A stretch of 64,000 bases of DNA from Burkholderia aenigmatica (lineage in GTDB: Bacteria > Pseudomonadota > Gammaproteobacteria > Burkholderiales > Burkholderiaceae): contig NZ_CABVQC010000001.1 in assembly GCF_902499175.1 (NCBI RefSeq), forward strand, positions 1 to 64,000. The letters are read 5' to 3'. The position numbers were made by a program, and so were the translations under genes. The notes beneath the pieces are model-generated. The model was given only the letters and a program-made list of their open reading frames with translations. It searched no databases and was not told the origin of the DNA. This document shows positions 1-9,179 of this stretch, in pieces; the first letter of the stretch is position 1, and every line of letters starts with the position of its first letter.

Positions 1-1695
1 GTACGCACCGTGCGGCGCGCGCGGTGCGGGCAGCGCGGCGGCCGGGCCGGCCGGCACGTCCGATTGCGGCGCCGGTGCGGGTGCTTGAGCGGGTGCCTGA
101 GCCGGTGCCTGCGGGGCAGCTGCTGCGCCGTTCGCCGGTTGTGCGCCCGGCTTGCGAACCCCGCCGCGGCCTTCCATGTTGCCGGTCGCATACACGTCGG
201 CTTCGTTCGGCTTTGAGAAGCTGTCGGTCGGCAGCGGCACGTCGGCGGTCTGCAGCGGCTTCACGAGGTGAGGCGTGATCAGGAAGATCAGCTCGGTGCG
301 GTCCTGCTGGAACGACGTGCTGCGGAACAGCGCGCCGAGCACCGGCACTTCGCCGACACCCGGGATCGACTTCAGCGCGCCCGTCACGTTGTCCTTGATC
401 AGCCCGCCGATCGCGAACGATTCGCCGTCGCTCATCTGGACCGTCGTCGATGCGCGCCGTGTCGTGATCAGCGGCAGGATCGACGTGCCGCCGATGTTGG
501 TCGCGCTCAGCGTGACGCCCGTCTGCGACAGTTCCGACACTTCCGGCGCCACCTTCAGGCTGATCCGGCCATTCGCCAGCACGGTCGGCGTGAACTTCAG
601 CGCGACGCCGAATTCCTCTTCCTGCAGCGTGATCGACGACGTGCCGTTGCCGCTGCTCTGCGGGATCGGGATGAAGATCTTGCCGCCGGCGAGGAACGTC
701 GCTTCCTGGCCGCTGATCGTCACGAGATTCGGTTCCGCGAGAATCTTGACGAGGTTGTCGGTGTTCTGCACATCGGCCGCGATGCTGAACGGCTTGTTGT
801 TCGCCTTGTTGAAGACGGCCCCGCTCGCGACGCCCGCCAGCAGGTTGCTGACCAGCGCGCCACTCCACGAACCGAACCCGCCCTGGATGTTGAACGCGCT
901 GCCCATCTGGTTCAACAGCGTCTTCGACACCTCGGCCACCTTCACCTCGAGCATCACCTGCTGCGGCGACGTGACGGCCAGCATGTTCAGCACGCCGCCA
1001 CCGCCTGGCTTGCCGCCCGCGGCCGGATCGCCGGAGCTGTCGCCGTAGGCGTGCGCGATCTGCACGGCCTGTTGCGCGGCCTGCGAGCTCGACACGGTGC
1101 CCGACAGCACGATCGTGCCGGCCGCGGTCGTCACGCGGATGTCGCGTTCGTTCGGCATCAGTTGCTGCAGCGACGCCTGCAGGCCGCCGGCATCCGCGCC
1201 CACCGCCACGTCGATCACCCGGCATGCGCCGCTCCGGCCCTGCACGATCATGTTGGTCGTGCCGACCGACAGCCCGAGGATGTACAGCGTCTGCGGCGAC
1301 ACCATCGTGGCCTGCGCGACGGCCGGATTGCCGATCGTCCGATTGCGGACCGGCTCCGGCATCGGCACCAGCAGCGACTTGCCGAGCGGCACGCTGACGC
1401 TGGTCGATTCACGCACCGCGCCGACGCAGTTCGGCCCGCGCAGCGGTCCCGCCGACGCGGCGGGCGCGGCGGCCGCCACCGGCGCCATGCTGATCGTCAT
1501 CTGCATCGGCCCCTTGCCGACCGCGGTCGGCGCGCTGGCGCCCCCTTTCGTCAGCACGGCCGACTCGACACCTTCCTGGGCCAGTGCGCCATAGACGGTC
1601 AGCCATCCGGAACAGAGGATCGCGGCCATCATCGTGCCCCGTGCGACGCGTGTACGCAGCGGGCCGGTACCTGTGCATTGCGGTTTGATCTTCAT
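1..1695 (-). CDS. cpaC: Flp/Tad pilus outer-membrane secretin CpaC/RcpA, 3' end outside window
   Basis: Secretin subunit that forms the outer-membrane channel for the Flp (type IVc) pilus. Reading from the ATG at 1695, about 565 codons are open to the window edge. A basic N-terminus and hydrophobic segment look like a signal peptide. A BON-like stretch (SGTVSSSQAAQQAVQIA) precedes the secretin core, recognisable from ILAEPNLVTISGQEATFLAG, IPIPQ, EFGVALKFTPTV and the C-terminal FRSTSFQQDRTELIFLITP. The tail after the core is a Pro/Ala/Gln-rich low-complexity extension that continues beyond base 1, so the true C-terminus is not seen. It is the last visible gene of a minus-strand operon behind cpaB. 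The family assignment is firm; only the end is missing. Confidence 0.93.
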   Translation of the reverse strand, partial: MKIKPQCTGTGPLRTRVARGTMMAAILCSGWLTVYGALAQEGVESAVLTKGGASAPTAVGKGPMQMTISMAPVAAAAPAASAGPLRGPNCVGAVRESTSVSVPLGKSLLVPMPEPVRNRTIGNPAVAQATMVSPQTLYILGLSVGTTNMIVQGRSGACRVIDVAVGADAGGLQASLQQLMPNERDIRVTTAAGTIVLSGTVSSSQAAQQAVQIAHAYGDSSGDPAAGGKPGGGGVLNMLAVTSPQQVMLEVKVAEVSKTLLNQMGSAFNIQGGFGSWSGALVSNLLAGVASGAVFNKANNKPFSIAADVQNTDNLVKILAEPNLVTISGQEATFLAGGKIFIPIPQSSGNGTSSITLQEEEFGVALKFTPTVLANGRISLKVAPEVSELSQTGVTLSATNIGGTSILPLITTRRASTTVQMSDGESFAIGGLIKDNVTGALKSIPGVGEVPVLGALFRSTSFQQDRTELIFLITPHLVKPLQTADVPLPTDSFSKPNEADVYATGNMEGRGGVRKPGAQPANGAAAAPQAPAQAPAQAPAPAPQSDVPAGPAAALPAPRAPHGAY

Positions 1696-1799
1696 TTCGT
1701 CTGATCCCCCGAGAGACCGGCGCTGCGCCGGTTATCGACTTCCAAGGCCGCCGTGTCTCACTGACGGCCGATCTGTTTATCTGGATGAATAGGTCTGCT

Positions 1800-2639
1800 T
1801 CAGAAACATTCGACGCTGCCCCGCACGCCCGTCAGCACGCCGACGCAGTCGCGCCGCACTTCCGGCGCCGCGTGCGATGCGACGCGCACGCGTACCGTCC
1901 GTACATGGACCGGTGCCGGCGGCGCTTCGGGTGCGGGCTCCTTGCCGAGCAGCGTCAGCTTGGTCGCGCCGTCGGTGTTCAGCGTCTTCTGGTCGACCTG
2001 GTTGCGCAGCACGAGCGACAGCGTGCCGACGCTGCGTGCGAGGTCGAGCCGTTCGGCCTGGTCGGGTGTGACTTCCAGCGTGACCGCGTTGACGACCTTC
2101 GGTGCCGTGTCATCGCGGCTGACCTGCTGCGCGACGGCGAGCACGAGGATGTGTTCGAGCACGATCTTGGAGATGCTCTGCCCGTCGGTCTTGCCCTGCT
2201 GTTCCTGCGTGTTGACGATCACGTCGACGTAGTTGCCCGGCAGTGCGAAGCCCGCGACGCCGACCACGTCGTTCACGCGCACCGTGATCGCGCGGCTGCC
2301 GTCCGAGATCACCGCGGACAGCCCGCCCTTCGTGCCGACCGGCGCGAGCTTCGACTCGATCACCGGCTCGTCCCGCGACAGGCTGGTGCGGACCACGCGC
2401 CCTTCGAGCGACTTGGTATCGGTGAACGCGCCGGTCGGCACGCTGCCCGACGGCCAGTTCACCATGTGGATCTGGTTCGGCCCGAGCGGTTCGCCCAGGT
2501 TCAGGTCGGTGGCCGCCACTGCAACCGGCGTGACCGAGCTCGTGGATGTCTGCATCAGCCAGTGGGACGCGAACAAGACCGCGGCAAGACCCGCGACCAT
2601 CGCGACGACCAGCATCATGACCGCTCGACTGTTTTTCAT
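1800..2639 (-). CDS. cpaB: Flp pilus assembly protein CpaB/RcpC
   Basis: Periplasmic assembly protein that works with the CpaC secretin in Flp pilus biogenesis. The product is about 279 aa. It has an N-terminal membrane anchor (AVMMLVVAMVAGLAAVLFAS), then a SAF-like domain typical of CpaB (VAVAATDLNLGEPLGPNQI, LEGRVVRTSLSRDEPV), followed by the RcpC region (SRAITVRVNDVVGVAGFALPGNYVDV, TLEVTPDQAERLDLA). A GAGGAG ribosome site lies about 8 bases before the ATG at 2639, which is better than the upstream in-frame start at 2678 that would overlap the preceding gene. The C-terminal 40 residues are less conserved-looking and rich in Val and Arg. It lies 104 bases upstream of cpaC in the same operon. 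Confidence 0.93.
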   Translation of the reverse strand: MKNSRAVMMLVVAMVAGLAAVLFASHWLMQTSTSSVTPVAVAATDLNLGEPLGPNQIHMVNWPSGSVPTGAFTDTKSLEGRVVRTSLSRDEPVIESKLAPVGTKGGLSAVISDGSRAITVRVNDVVGVAGFALPGNYVDVIVNTQEQQGKTDGQSISKIVLEHILVLAVAQQVSRDDTAPKVVNAVTLEVTPDQAERLDLARSVGTLSLVLRNQVDQKTLNTDGATKLTLLGKEPAPEAPPAPVHVRTVRVRVASHAAPEVRRDCVGVLTGVRGSVECF

Positions 2640-2674
2640 GGCAATGCTCCTCGACGAATCGTGAAAGAAACCGC

Positions 2675-4075
2675 TCAACCGGTGACGCTGGTGCGCCCGC
2701 CGCGCTCGACGGGCGGCGGATGACCGCCGTCCCGTTCAGGCGCTGAACCGAAATAACTCGCCCAGGCGTCGTACAGCGCGTCGTGCGTCACTTCGGGCGG
2801 ATCGCCGCGGTAACGCGCGCCGGCAGCCACGAGACGCAACAGGTCTGCCGGGAAACAGGCGAGAAACGCCTTGCCGGTCGGCAGGTGCAGCCGATGCAGC
2901 AGGTAGTCGAATGCGTCGTGTGCCGCGACGAGGCCCAGCGACGCGCAGGCCGCGTCGAACAACGCGCGATAGTCGTCGATCGACAGCGCGCCGACGTGCA
3001 GCTTCGAGCCGAGGCGGCGCAGGAACGCGTCGTCGCCCAGCTGCTCCGGCGACAGGTTGCTCGAGAACACCGGCCAGACGTCGAACGGCATGACGAAACG
3101 GTTGCCGGATTCGAGCGTCATGAAATCGACGCCGCGATCGAGCGGGCGCAGCCAGCGATTGAGCAGGTCGCGCGGCTCGACGCGCTGGCGGCCGAGATCG
3201 TCGACGACGTACATGCCCATGTTCGCCTTCATGTGCGGCGGCGCCTGGTAGAAGCCGGCGGCCTCGTCGCGGCGCAGGTCGAGCTCGTCGAGCGTCAGTT
3301 CGCCGCCGGACATCACGACCGGCCGCTCGCACAGGCGCCAGCGGCGATCGACCGACTGGCCGCCGGGTTGCGATGCCGCGTCGACATGCACGAGCGGATC
3401 GTAGATCTGGATCACTTCGCCGGCCGCGCAGATCGCGTGCGGCACCGGCACGTACCCGTGCATCAGCGAGCCGAGCCGCTCGGCGAGAAAGGTCTTGCCG
3501 CTGCCGGCCGGGCCGTAGATCAGCAGCGGACGGCCCGCGTTCAGCGCCGCGGCCGCCGCGTCGAGCACCGCCGTGTCGATCACGATGCCTTCGAAGGCGG
3601 CCCACACGTCGTTCTGGCCGATGTGCAGCTTGCGCACCGAATGCGCGGCCACGCATTCGAGATACGCGCCGAGCGTCACCGGCGCGGGCCCGCTGTAGCC
3701 GCTGCGCGCCCGTTCCTCGAGCGCCAGCACACGGCCCGCGTCGGTCAGGCGGAACGTCACGTCGAGATCGGTCGCACCGCGATGGGTGAGTTCGACAAGG
3801 TGCTCACGCACCAGGAATGCAAAGACGTCGTCGAGCACCGCGAGCGGCAGGCAGTGCCGCTCGACCAGGTCGCCGTACGACGGGCGGCCGAGCATCAGCG
3901 TCGACTTCAGCACGAGCCCGGCGACGAACGTCTTGCTCAGTCCCGTGTCGTCGAGCGAGCGCGGCGCCGCGGGCAACTGCGCACCCAGCTTCGTATGCGC
4001 CTCCCGCGACGGCAACGGATCGGGCAGATGGGCCACCTGCGCGTCGCGTCTCGGTTCGGTATGGTTCGTGTTCAT
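2675..4075 (-). CDS. AAA-type ATPase within the tad locus
   Basis: Predicted P-loop ATPase of 466 aa. Walker A is at about residues 188-195 (GPAGSGKT) and a Walker B-like MYVVDDLG at about 288-295; an Asn-bearing sensor segment (VFSSNL) follows. The first ~130 residues resemble a small winged-helix or FlhF-like adaptor and carry no motif I can name. It is not the TadA secretion ATPase, which would be expected further downstream. ATPases of this kind are found beside Burkholderia tad genes, but their role is not established to my knowledge; a chaperone or regulatory part in pilus assembly is inference from position. The start at 4075 (MNTNHTEPRR) is chosen because the longer open frame runs into the peptidase gene. 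It ends 36 bases before cpaB. Confidence 0.8.
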   Translation of the reverse strand: MNTNHTEPRRDAQVAHLPDPLPSREAHTKLGAQLPAAPRSLDDTGLSKTFVAGLVLKSTLMLGRPSYGDLVERHCLPLAVLDDVFAFLVREHLVELTHRGATDLDVTFRLTDAGRVLALEERARSGYSGPAPVTLGAYLECVAAHSVRKLHIGQNDVWAAFEGIVIDTAVLDAAAAALNAGRPLLIYGPAGSGKTFLAERLGSLMHGYVPVPHAICAAGEVIQIYDPLVHVDAASQPGGQSVDRRWRLCERPVVMSGGELTLDELDLRRDEAAGFYQAPPHMKANMGMYVVDDLGRQRVEPRDLLNRWLRPLDRGVDFMTLESGNRFVMPFDVWPVFSSNLSPEQLGDDAFLRRLGSKLHVGALSIDDYRALFDAACASLGLVAAHDAFDYLLHRLHLPTGKAFLACFPADLLRLVAAGARYRGDPPEVTHDALYDAWASYFGSAPERDGGHPPPVERGGRTSVTG

Positions 4076-4107
4076 GGTCGTTCCGTCCTCGTTGCGGATG
4101 CGTCGCG

Positions 4108-4647
4108 CTACGCGTACGACGCGAACAACATGGCCAGCGTGCCGGCCGCGATCGCCACGCCATACGGCAGCGAGCCGACCGACGCAATTTCCGCGGCGCC
4201 GTCGGCGGCCGCCGCACCCTTGCCTTGCGCGTGCCGCGCAATCAATGCGCGGACGTTCTTCCACATCTGGCGCATCCGCCCGCGCAACAGCACGACCGCG
4301 AGTGCACCGATCCCGCCGGCCACGAAGGTGGCCAGCACGATGTAAAACGTCATTTGCGCGCCGACCCATGCGCCGATCGCGAGCATCAGCTTCACGTCGC
4401 CGGCCGCCATTCCGCGCAACAGGTAAAACGGCAGCAGCAGCGCGAAACCGGTCGCGGCGCCGGCAAGCCAGCCGAGTGCGCCCGCCACGACGCCGTGCAG
4501 CAGGCACTGGGCGACCAGCGCGCCGGCGAGGCCGAGCGCGACGAGGCGGTTCGGGATGCGGCGGGCCGCGATGTCCGTGCCGGCCGCGGCGACCGCGAGC
4601 AGCGTCACGCACAACGGAATCGGGTAAGGCGGCGCAACGGGTAACAT
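4108..4647 (-). CDS. cpaA: Prepilin peptidase, CpaA/TadV type (A24 family)
   Basis: Inner-membrane aspartic peptidase expected to cleave the leader of the Flp prepilins encoded just upstream. About 179 aa and almost entirely hydrophobic helices. The second active-site Asp lies in GMAAGDVKLMLAIG, the usual GxGDxK-type motif. The first Asp is in GTDIAARRIPNRL near residue 25-30 (D before the conserved RIPN). The ATG at 4647 has a GTGAGG element 8 bases upstream; a GTG at 4659 is possible but has no good ribosome site. The short single-domain form without an N-methyltransferase domain fits the TadV/CpaA group. It sits between the pilin-like gene and the ATPase. Confidence 0.9.
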   Translation of the reverse strand: MLPVAPPYPIPLCVTLLAVAAAGTDIAARRIPNRLVALGLAGALVAQCLLHGVVAGALGWLAGAATGFALLLPFYLLRGMAAGDVKLMLAIGAWVGAQMTFYIVLATFVAGGIGALAVVLLRGRMRQMWKNVRALIARHAQGKGAAAADGAAEIASVGSLPYGVAIAAGTLAMLFASYA

Positions 4648-4675
4648 GGCGAACCTCACGGAGCGGATCGAAGGA

Positions 4676-4882
4676 TCAGGAAACCATCGCCAGCGCGGTG
4701 GCTGCGGCGGCCATGACGGCCGTTGCGATCACCACGTACGTATCGGCAAGCGAGCCCCGCAGCGTGACGACGCTGCCCAGCACCGCGACAGCGAACGTCG
4801 CGGCGAGGAACGCAGACTCGATCGACGTCACGCCCCGTTCGTCGCCGAACCTGGAGCTTGCGATACGCACCCTGGTTTGCAT
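4676..4882 (-). CDS. Flp pilin-like minor protein
   Basis: Small 68-aa protein with the architecture of a Flp-family prepilin: short basic leader, Gly at the likely cleavage site and one hydrophobic helix (RGVTSIESAFLAATFAVAVLGSVV). The usual Glu-Tyr pair after the processing site is Glu-Ser here, so it differs from the two main pilins beside it. A GGAGA ribosome site precedes the ATG at 4882; the longer upstream reading is unlikely. It lies between flp and the prepilin peptidase gene, so a minor pilin or pseudopilin role is the simplest inference. Confidence 0.75.
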   Translation of the reverse strand: MQTRVRIASSRFGDERGVTSIESAFLAATFAVAVLGSVVTLRGSLADTYVVIATAVMAAAATALAMVS

Positions 4883-4973
4883 GATGGTCTCCGGTTCCGG
4901 GTGATCAGACGGGTGGGAGCGGCTCGAACGCTGCACCGGCCGAGCCGTCCGCACGCCCTGCTTGTCGACGGCC

Positions 4974-5156
4974 TCAAACGGCCGAGGTCAGATCGGCAGC
5001 GATCGTGGTGAACACGGTCTTGAGTTCCGTGCCGACCGCGGTGACTGCGACGATGATGCCGACTGCGATCAGTGCAGCGATGAGGCCGTATTCGATGGCG
5101 GTCACGCCGTCTTCATCGCGAACGAAACGGGCGGCTTGTTGAATGAACTTGGACAT
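4974..5156 (-). CDS. flp: Flp family type IVb pilin
   Basis: Structural subunit of the Flp pilus, 60 aa. It has a short charged leader (MSKFIQQAARFVRDED), the processing motif DG|VTAIEYGLIAALIAVGI with the diagnostic Glu-Tyr pair, and a hydrophobic helix. AAGGAG lies 7 bases upstream of the ATG at 5156. It is closely similar to the pilin encoded at 5296-5487, so the two look like a duplication. Processing would be by the CpaA-type peptidase downstream. Confidence 0.95.
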   Translation of the reverse strand: MSKFIQQAARFVRDEDGVTAIEYGLIAALIAVGIIVAVTAVGTELKTVFTTIAADLTSAV

Positions 5157-5295
5157 GTTGATCTCCTTGCGCGGTTACTTTCAAAGCCCTCGCGTGCCGG
5201 CTGGTCGGATGACCATGCATCGATACGTCGAGGCAGGTGTTGATGCCGTATGGTGCCGACGAGCGATTCGGATGCGCCGTTCGTCGTACCGTCCA

Positions 5296-5487
5296 TCAAA
5301 GTGCTGTTACTGCCGAGTCCAGAGTCGAGGCGATCGTGCTGAACACGGTCGACAGATCCGTACCGATCGTCGTCAACGCGGCGACGATGCCGAGCGCGAT
5401 CAGCGCAGCGATCAGGCCGTATTCAATGGCCGTCACGCCGTCCTGACCTTGAACGAACCAAGCGATCTTTTCGATGACTCTTTTCAT
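5296..5487 (-). CDS. flp: Flp family type IVb pilin, promoter-proximal copy
   Basis: 63-aa Flp prepilin with the same DG|VTAIEYGLIAALIALGI processing motif and hydrophobic helix as its neighbour. The ATG at 5487 is 5 bases after GGAGAG, which favours it over the GTG two codons earlier. It is the first gene of the visible tad operon, so transcription of the whole locus probably begins in the AT-richer region to its right. Two near-identical pilins in tandem are common in flp loci; whether both are used in the filament cannot be read from sequence. Confidence 0.95.
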   Translation of the reverse strand: MKRVIEKIAWFVQGQDGVTAIEYGLIAALIALGIVAALTTIGTDLSTVFSTIASTLDSAVTAL

Positions 5488-6537
5488 AAGCACTCTCCAT
5501 TCGGACTGCTATGTAATACCCTTCGTCTCTCATGACGTCGGGACGGGCACCACCGGCACTACTCGAAAAATCGGAACGCGCCGCTCAGCTGCGGGAACGG
5601 GGATGCACACCCCTGTCCGTGCGAACGGGTATCAATGAGGCAGAGAGCGAGAGAGGCGTGTATGGTGCGACCGGCCGGATGAACCGCGCGATCCGATCGA
5701 CCTGAACGGCACGACTGCCGTTCGACGCATGGAATCCAGTTGAACGGGAGACAAACTCCCGGCAAAGCTGCAATGTGTCTTTAACGCGGTTTGCGAGCCG
5801 CACTGTGCTGTGGTCTTTCATTTTTATTCCCCATATGCTGCCATGCCGATTTCTTATCGCCCTGAAGAGACCGGGTCTCATTGGTCATTCGACGAACGCT
5901 GCGTGGTGAATCGACCTGGAGCTGCGTATTCCCCGACGCGCTCCGGCCTTCCTTTCCGCAGGTGATTCCGAAGCTGGTTCCGTCTGTCTTTTGCCGGAAC
6001 CGCCCGGTTGTCACCTCGTCGACTGCCGTGCCAACGCTTACGCAAAGAGCAGGCCACCCAGGGCGAAATCCAGGCGCATCAAGGGTTCCGGCGATGCCCG
6101 CGTTCGTCGGCCCACGGCCCGATGCGAGAAATGTTTCAGAATTGATATGGGTTTGTCCGCAAGCGTTGTAAGCCGGAACGCCCGGAGCCGCGCTGCGTCA
6201 AGGATCAAAAATTTTTACTCGGGATTTTCCCGAACGCCCGCAGCGGCCCGCATCTCACGCGATCGGCGGGACGCGGCCCCGGTCAAAATGACGGAATGTT
6301 TCAACGCAGAAACAAAAATACCGAACACGTCGATTACTCATACCTGAAAACACGCTTTTCGCGCGTCTCGCCGGACAATCTAAATACCGGCTTTCAGTGC
6401 GTGGTTTGCATCGCGCGATTTTTTCTTCAACAATGAATTCACCGGACAACGCCATTTCAGGGCGATTCGATCCGCAGGCACGACAACATGAAACGGCTGC
6501 GACAGACCACGCAGCCTCTACACACAGACGGGGAATC
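5488..6537. other. 1.05-kb stretch between tad operon and GT87 genes
   Basis: No convincing protein gene. It should contain the tad promoter (leftward) and the promoter of the glycosyltransferase genes (rightward). It is more AT-rich than its surroundings, especially 6190-6320. One small minus-strand frame with a GGGGA element (start 5821, end 5585, 78 codons) could be expressed but matches nothing I recognise and its composition resembles non-coding sequence. I saw no clear sigma-54 or operator motif. Confidence 0.5.
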
Positions 6538-7776
6538 ATGTACACAGCCAATCGTGGGACGCGCGTTCGCGCCGTACGCTGTGCTCAATGGCTGACAGCC
6601 GACCGGATCATTCCGTACAGCTGCATCGTGCTGATGCTCTTCGTCGCATTGCTGGCCGTATGGGGCGTCGTGACCGATGGCTTTACATCGAGCGACGTTA
6701 CCCGTCCTGGTGTCGATTTCTCGGTCTTCTGGACCGCATCGCATCTCGTGTTGCAAGGCCATGCCGCATCGGCCTACGACCCTACGTCATTCCTGCAGGC
6801 CGAGACCGCGCACTTCGGTGCGTATCTGCAGCATCGGCCGCTCCCCTGGCTCTATCCGCCGACGATGTTGCTGTTCATCGCGCCGGTTGCCCTTGTGCCT
6901 TTCCTGCCCGCTTACCTCCTTTTTTCCGCGGGCAGTCTTTTATGCTACGCGTTCGCCGTCTCGCGGTTGTCGGGATTGCGCGCGCATCTTCCCGTGCCGC
7001 GCGCCACGGCGCTCGTCATGATCGCGTATTCGGCCGTGTGCCTGTCCGCACTGTTCGGCCAGAACAGCATCCTGACCGCCGGCATCGCCGCACTCGCGCT
7101 GCATCTGCTCGGCAAGCGCCCGATCGTGGCCGGCGTGTTGATCGGGCTGCTCGCGATCAAGCCGCAGCTGGCCGTGGTGTTCCCGTTCGCGCTGATCGCC
7201 GCGCGTGCGTGGCGCGCGTTCGGGGCAGCGGCAATCAGCGCGGCGCTGTTAGCCGCGGCCGGGATCGCGCTGACCGGTGCCGGCGCGCTGCATGGGCTGG
7301 GCGCAGCCGTGTCGACGGTGCGCGACCAGCATTTCATGCTGCCGTCGTACTGGCTCGCGTCGCCGACGCCGTTCGCCGCGCTGCGGCTCGCGGGCGCATC
7401 GGTGGCGGTCGCGCTGACCGCGCAGGCGGTGGTTGCGCTGCTCGCGATCGCAGCGACCGTCGACGTGTGGCGCCGCACGCCCGACATGCGCTTGCGTGGC
7501 GCGGTCCTGTCCGTCGCCACCTTGCTGATTACGCCCTATCTGTGGCACTACGAACTGACCTGGCTCGGTATCGCGATCTTCTGCCTGATCGCCCACGGCT
7601 TCGATGAAGGCTGGCTGCCCGGCGACCAGGGCGTGCTCGTGCTCGCCTGGCTGCTGCCGATCTTCGAGATGCTGAACCGGTTGATGAAGCTGCCGCAGAT
7701 CGGTCCGATCGTGCTGCTTGCCGTGCTGTTCGTCGTCGTTCGCCGCACCGCGCAGCGCTCGCCGTGGAACGCGTGA
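6538..7776 (+). CDS. DUF2029/GT87 family membrane glycosyltransferase, first copy
   Basis: Polytopic membrane protein of 412 aa with about ten hydrophobic helices. The N-terminal DFSVFWTASHLVLQGHAASAYDP and the following LPWLYPPTMLL are typical of the GT87 family, GT-C fold enzymes that move sugars from polyprenyl-phosphate donors outside the membrane. The conserved acidic residue of the first outer loop (D in GVDFSVFW) is present. The start at 6538 has a weak GGGGA upstream; in-frame ATG codons at 6433 and 6397 would only add a non-membrane, low-complexity leader. It overlaps the next GT87 gene through the stop/start TGATG, and GtrB and GtrA homologues follow, so it probably acts in a lipid-linked sugar transfer pathway. 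Confidence 0.85.
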   Translation: MYTANRGTRVRAVRCAQWLTADRIIPYSCIVLMLFVALLAVWGVVTDGFTSSDVTRPGVDFSVFWTASHLVLQGHAASAYDPTSFLQAETAHFGAYLQHRPLPWLYPPTMLLFIAPVALVPFLPAYLLFSAGSLLCYAFAVSRLSGLRAHLPVPRATALVMIAYSAVCLSALFGQNSILTAGIAALALHLLGKRPIVAGVLIGLLAIKPQLAVVFPFALIAARAWRAFGAAAISAALLAAAGIALTGAGALHGLGAAVSTVRDQHFMLPSYWLASPTPFAALRLAGASVAVALTAQAVVALLAIAATVDVWRRTPDMRLRGAVLSVATLLITPYLWHYELTWLGIAIFCLIAHGFDEGWLPGDQGVLVLAWLLPIFEMLNRLMKLPQIGPIVLLAVLFVVVRRTAQRSPWNA

Positions 7777-9155
7777 TGAAGACGCCCCTTTCCATTCGCC
7801 ATGCTCATCCCGCGATGGATGTGCATCCGGAGCTCCCGATCGCAGGCCCTCGCCGCTATCCGCACTGGCTCAATCGCGATCGCGTGCGCGCCTACGCCAC
7901 CGGCGTGTTGCTGACCGAGCTGCTGTTCATCGGCATCTACATTGCCCGGGTGGCCTTGCATCATGCCGCCGCGCTGGCCCCGCTGTCGCAGGATTTCTCC
8001 GCAATCTGGAGCGCCGCATGGCTCGCCGCGCACGGGCGCGCCGCCGACGTCTGGCATTTCGACGCGTTGTTCGCGATCCAGCAGATCGCCGTTCCGGGCA
8101 TGAATCTCGAGAACGGCATGCTCCTGTGGCTCTATCCGCCCAGCATGCTGTTGCTGGTCTTGCCGCTGGGCTGGCTGCCGTATATGGCGGCGGTCGTGCT
8201 CTGGCTCGGGATCACGTGCGTGCTGTTCGCCGCCGTCATTCATGCGACCGTGCAGCGCGGCACCGCGTGGCTGTGCGCGCTGGCCTTCCCCGCCGTCTTC
8301 ATGACCGTCATCGTCGGGCAAACCAGCCTGTTTACCGCCACGCTCGGCGGCCTCGGCCTGCTGCTTCTGAATCGCCGCCCCGTCTGGGCCGGGATCTGCT
8401 TCGGCATGCTGATGATGAAGCCGCAGGTGGCCATCCTGATCCCGCTCGCGCTGCTGTGCGCCGGCCAGTGGCGTGCGCTGGCCGCGTGGGCGGCGACGAT
8501 TGCCGCCTGTGTCGCGCTCGCCACGCTCGCATTCGGCACCGACTCGTGGCTTGCGTTCGCCCACGCGATGCACGAGGTCTACCGGGTCGTCGGCGCCGGC
8601 CACGCGAAGCTCGCGCGGATGCCCACCGTGTTCGCGCTGGCCGCGATGGCGGGCTGGCCCGCCTACGTCGCCAGCGGGCTTCAGCTGCTGTCGGCATCGA
8701 TCGCGGCTATCGCCGTCGTCTATGCCTGGAGCGGCGCGTGCTCGTATGCGCTGCGCGCCGCGACCCTCGCCTGCGCCTGCCTGCTCGTCAGCCCCTATCT
8801 GTACGACTACGACCTGACCTGGTACGGCATCGTGATCGCGTGGTACGTGCGCTATGCGTGGACGCACGGCTGGCGGCGCTTCGATCGCGAATGGCTGGTG
8901 CTGCTGTGGCTGATGCCGCTCGCGGGCCTCGCCGTCGTGCCGCATCTGTCATTCCAGTTCATGCCGCTCGTCACGCTGGCGTCGCTCGGGCTGCTCGTCG
9001 GCCGGATCGCCCGGGAACGACACGACGTGCCGTCGATGCCGGACGCAAGCGACAACTCGACCGAAACCGCGTTCACGCATCAGGCCAGAACGCACCACCG
9101 CCCGGCGTACGGATTGCGCCGCACCGGCAGACCGACTATCGGCGCCCATCGGTGA
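7776..9155 (+). CDS. DUF2029/GT87 family membrane glycosyltransferase, second copy
   Basis: 459-aa paralogue of the preceding protein, with the same order of helices and the same landmarks: DFSAIWSAAWLAAHGRAADVWH, LLWLYPPSMLLLV, and GQTSLFTATLGGLGLLLLNRRP aligning with GQNSILTAGIAALALHLLGKRP. The ATG at 7776 shares its A with the upstream stop codon, indicating translational coupling; an in-frame GTG at 7764 is less likely. The soluble tail after the last helix is polar and poorly conserved in appearance. The acceptor is unknown. The pair most likely arose by tandem duplication, and each copy could serve a different acceptor or sugar. Confidence 0.85.
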   Translation: MKTPLSIRHAHPAMDVHPELPIAGPRRYPHWLNRDRVRAYATGVLLTELLFIGIYIARVALHHAAALAPLSQDFSAIWSAAWLAAHGRAADVWHFDALFAIQQIAVPGMNLENGMLLWLYPPSMLLLVLPLGWLPYMAAVVLWLGITCVLFAAVIHATVQRGTAWLCALAFPAVFMTVIVGQTSLFTATLGGLGLLLLNRRPVWAGICFGMLMMKPQVAILIPLALLCAGQWRALAAWAATIAACVALATLAFGTDSWLAFAHAMHEVYRVVGAGHAKLARMPTVFALAAMAGWPAYVASGLQLLSASIAAIAVVYAWSGACSYALRAATLACACLLVSPYLYDYDLTWYGIVIAWYVRYAWTHGWRRFDREWLVLLWLMPLAGLAVVPHLSFQFMPLVTLASLGLLVGRIARERHDVPSMPDASDNSTETAFTHQARTHHRPAYGLRRTGRPTIGAHR

Positions 9156-9179
9156 AGCGACATCACAAGGGGAATCATC

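Noticed and set aside
268..1704. 478-codon plus-strand open frame across cpaC
   Set aside because: Composition (Arg/His/Asp-rich) is that of an antisense shadow; the minus-strand secretin is clear.
5585..5821. 78-codon small gene upstream of the pilin operon
   Set aside because: GGGGA precedes it but no family resemblance; kept only as a remark on the intergenic stretch.
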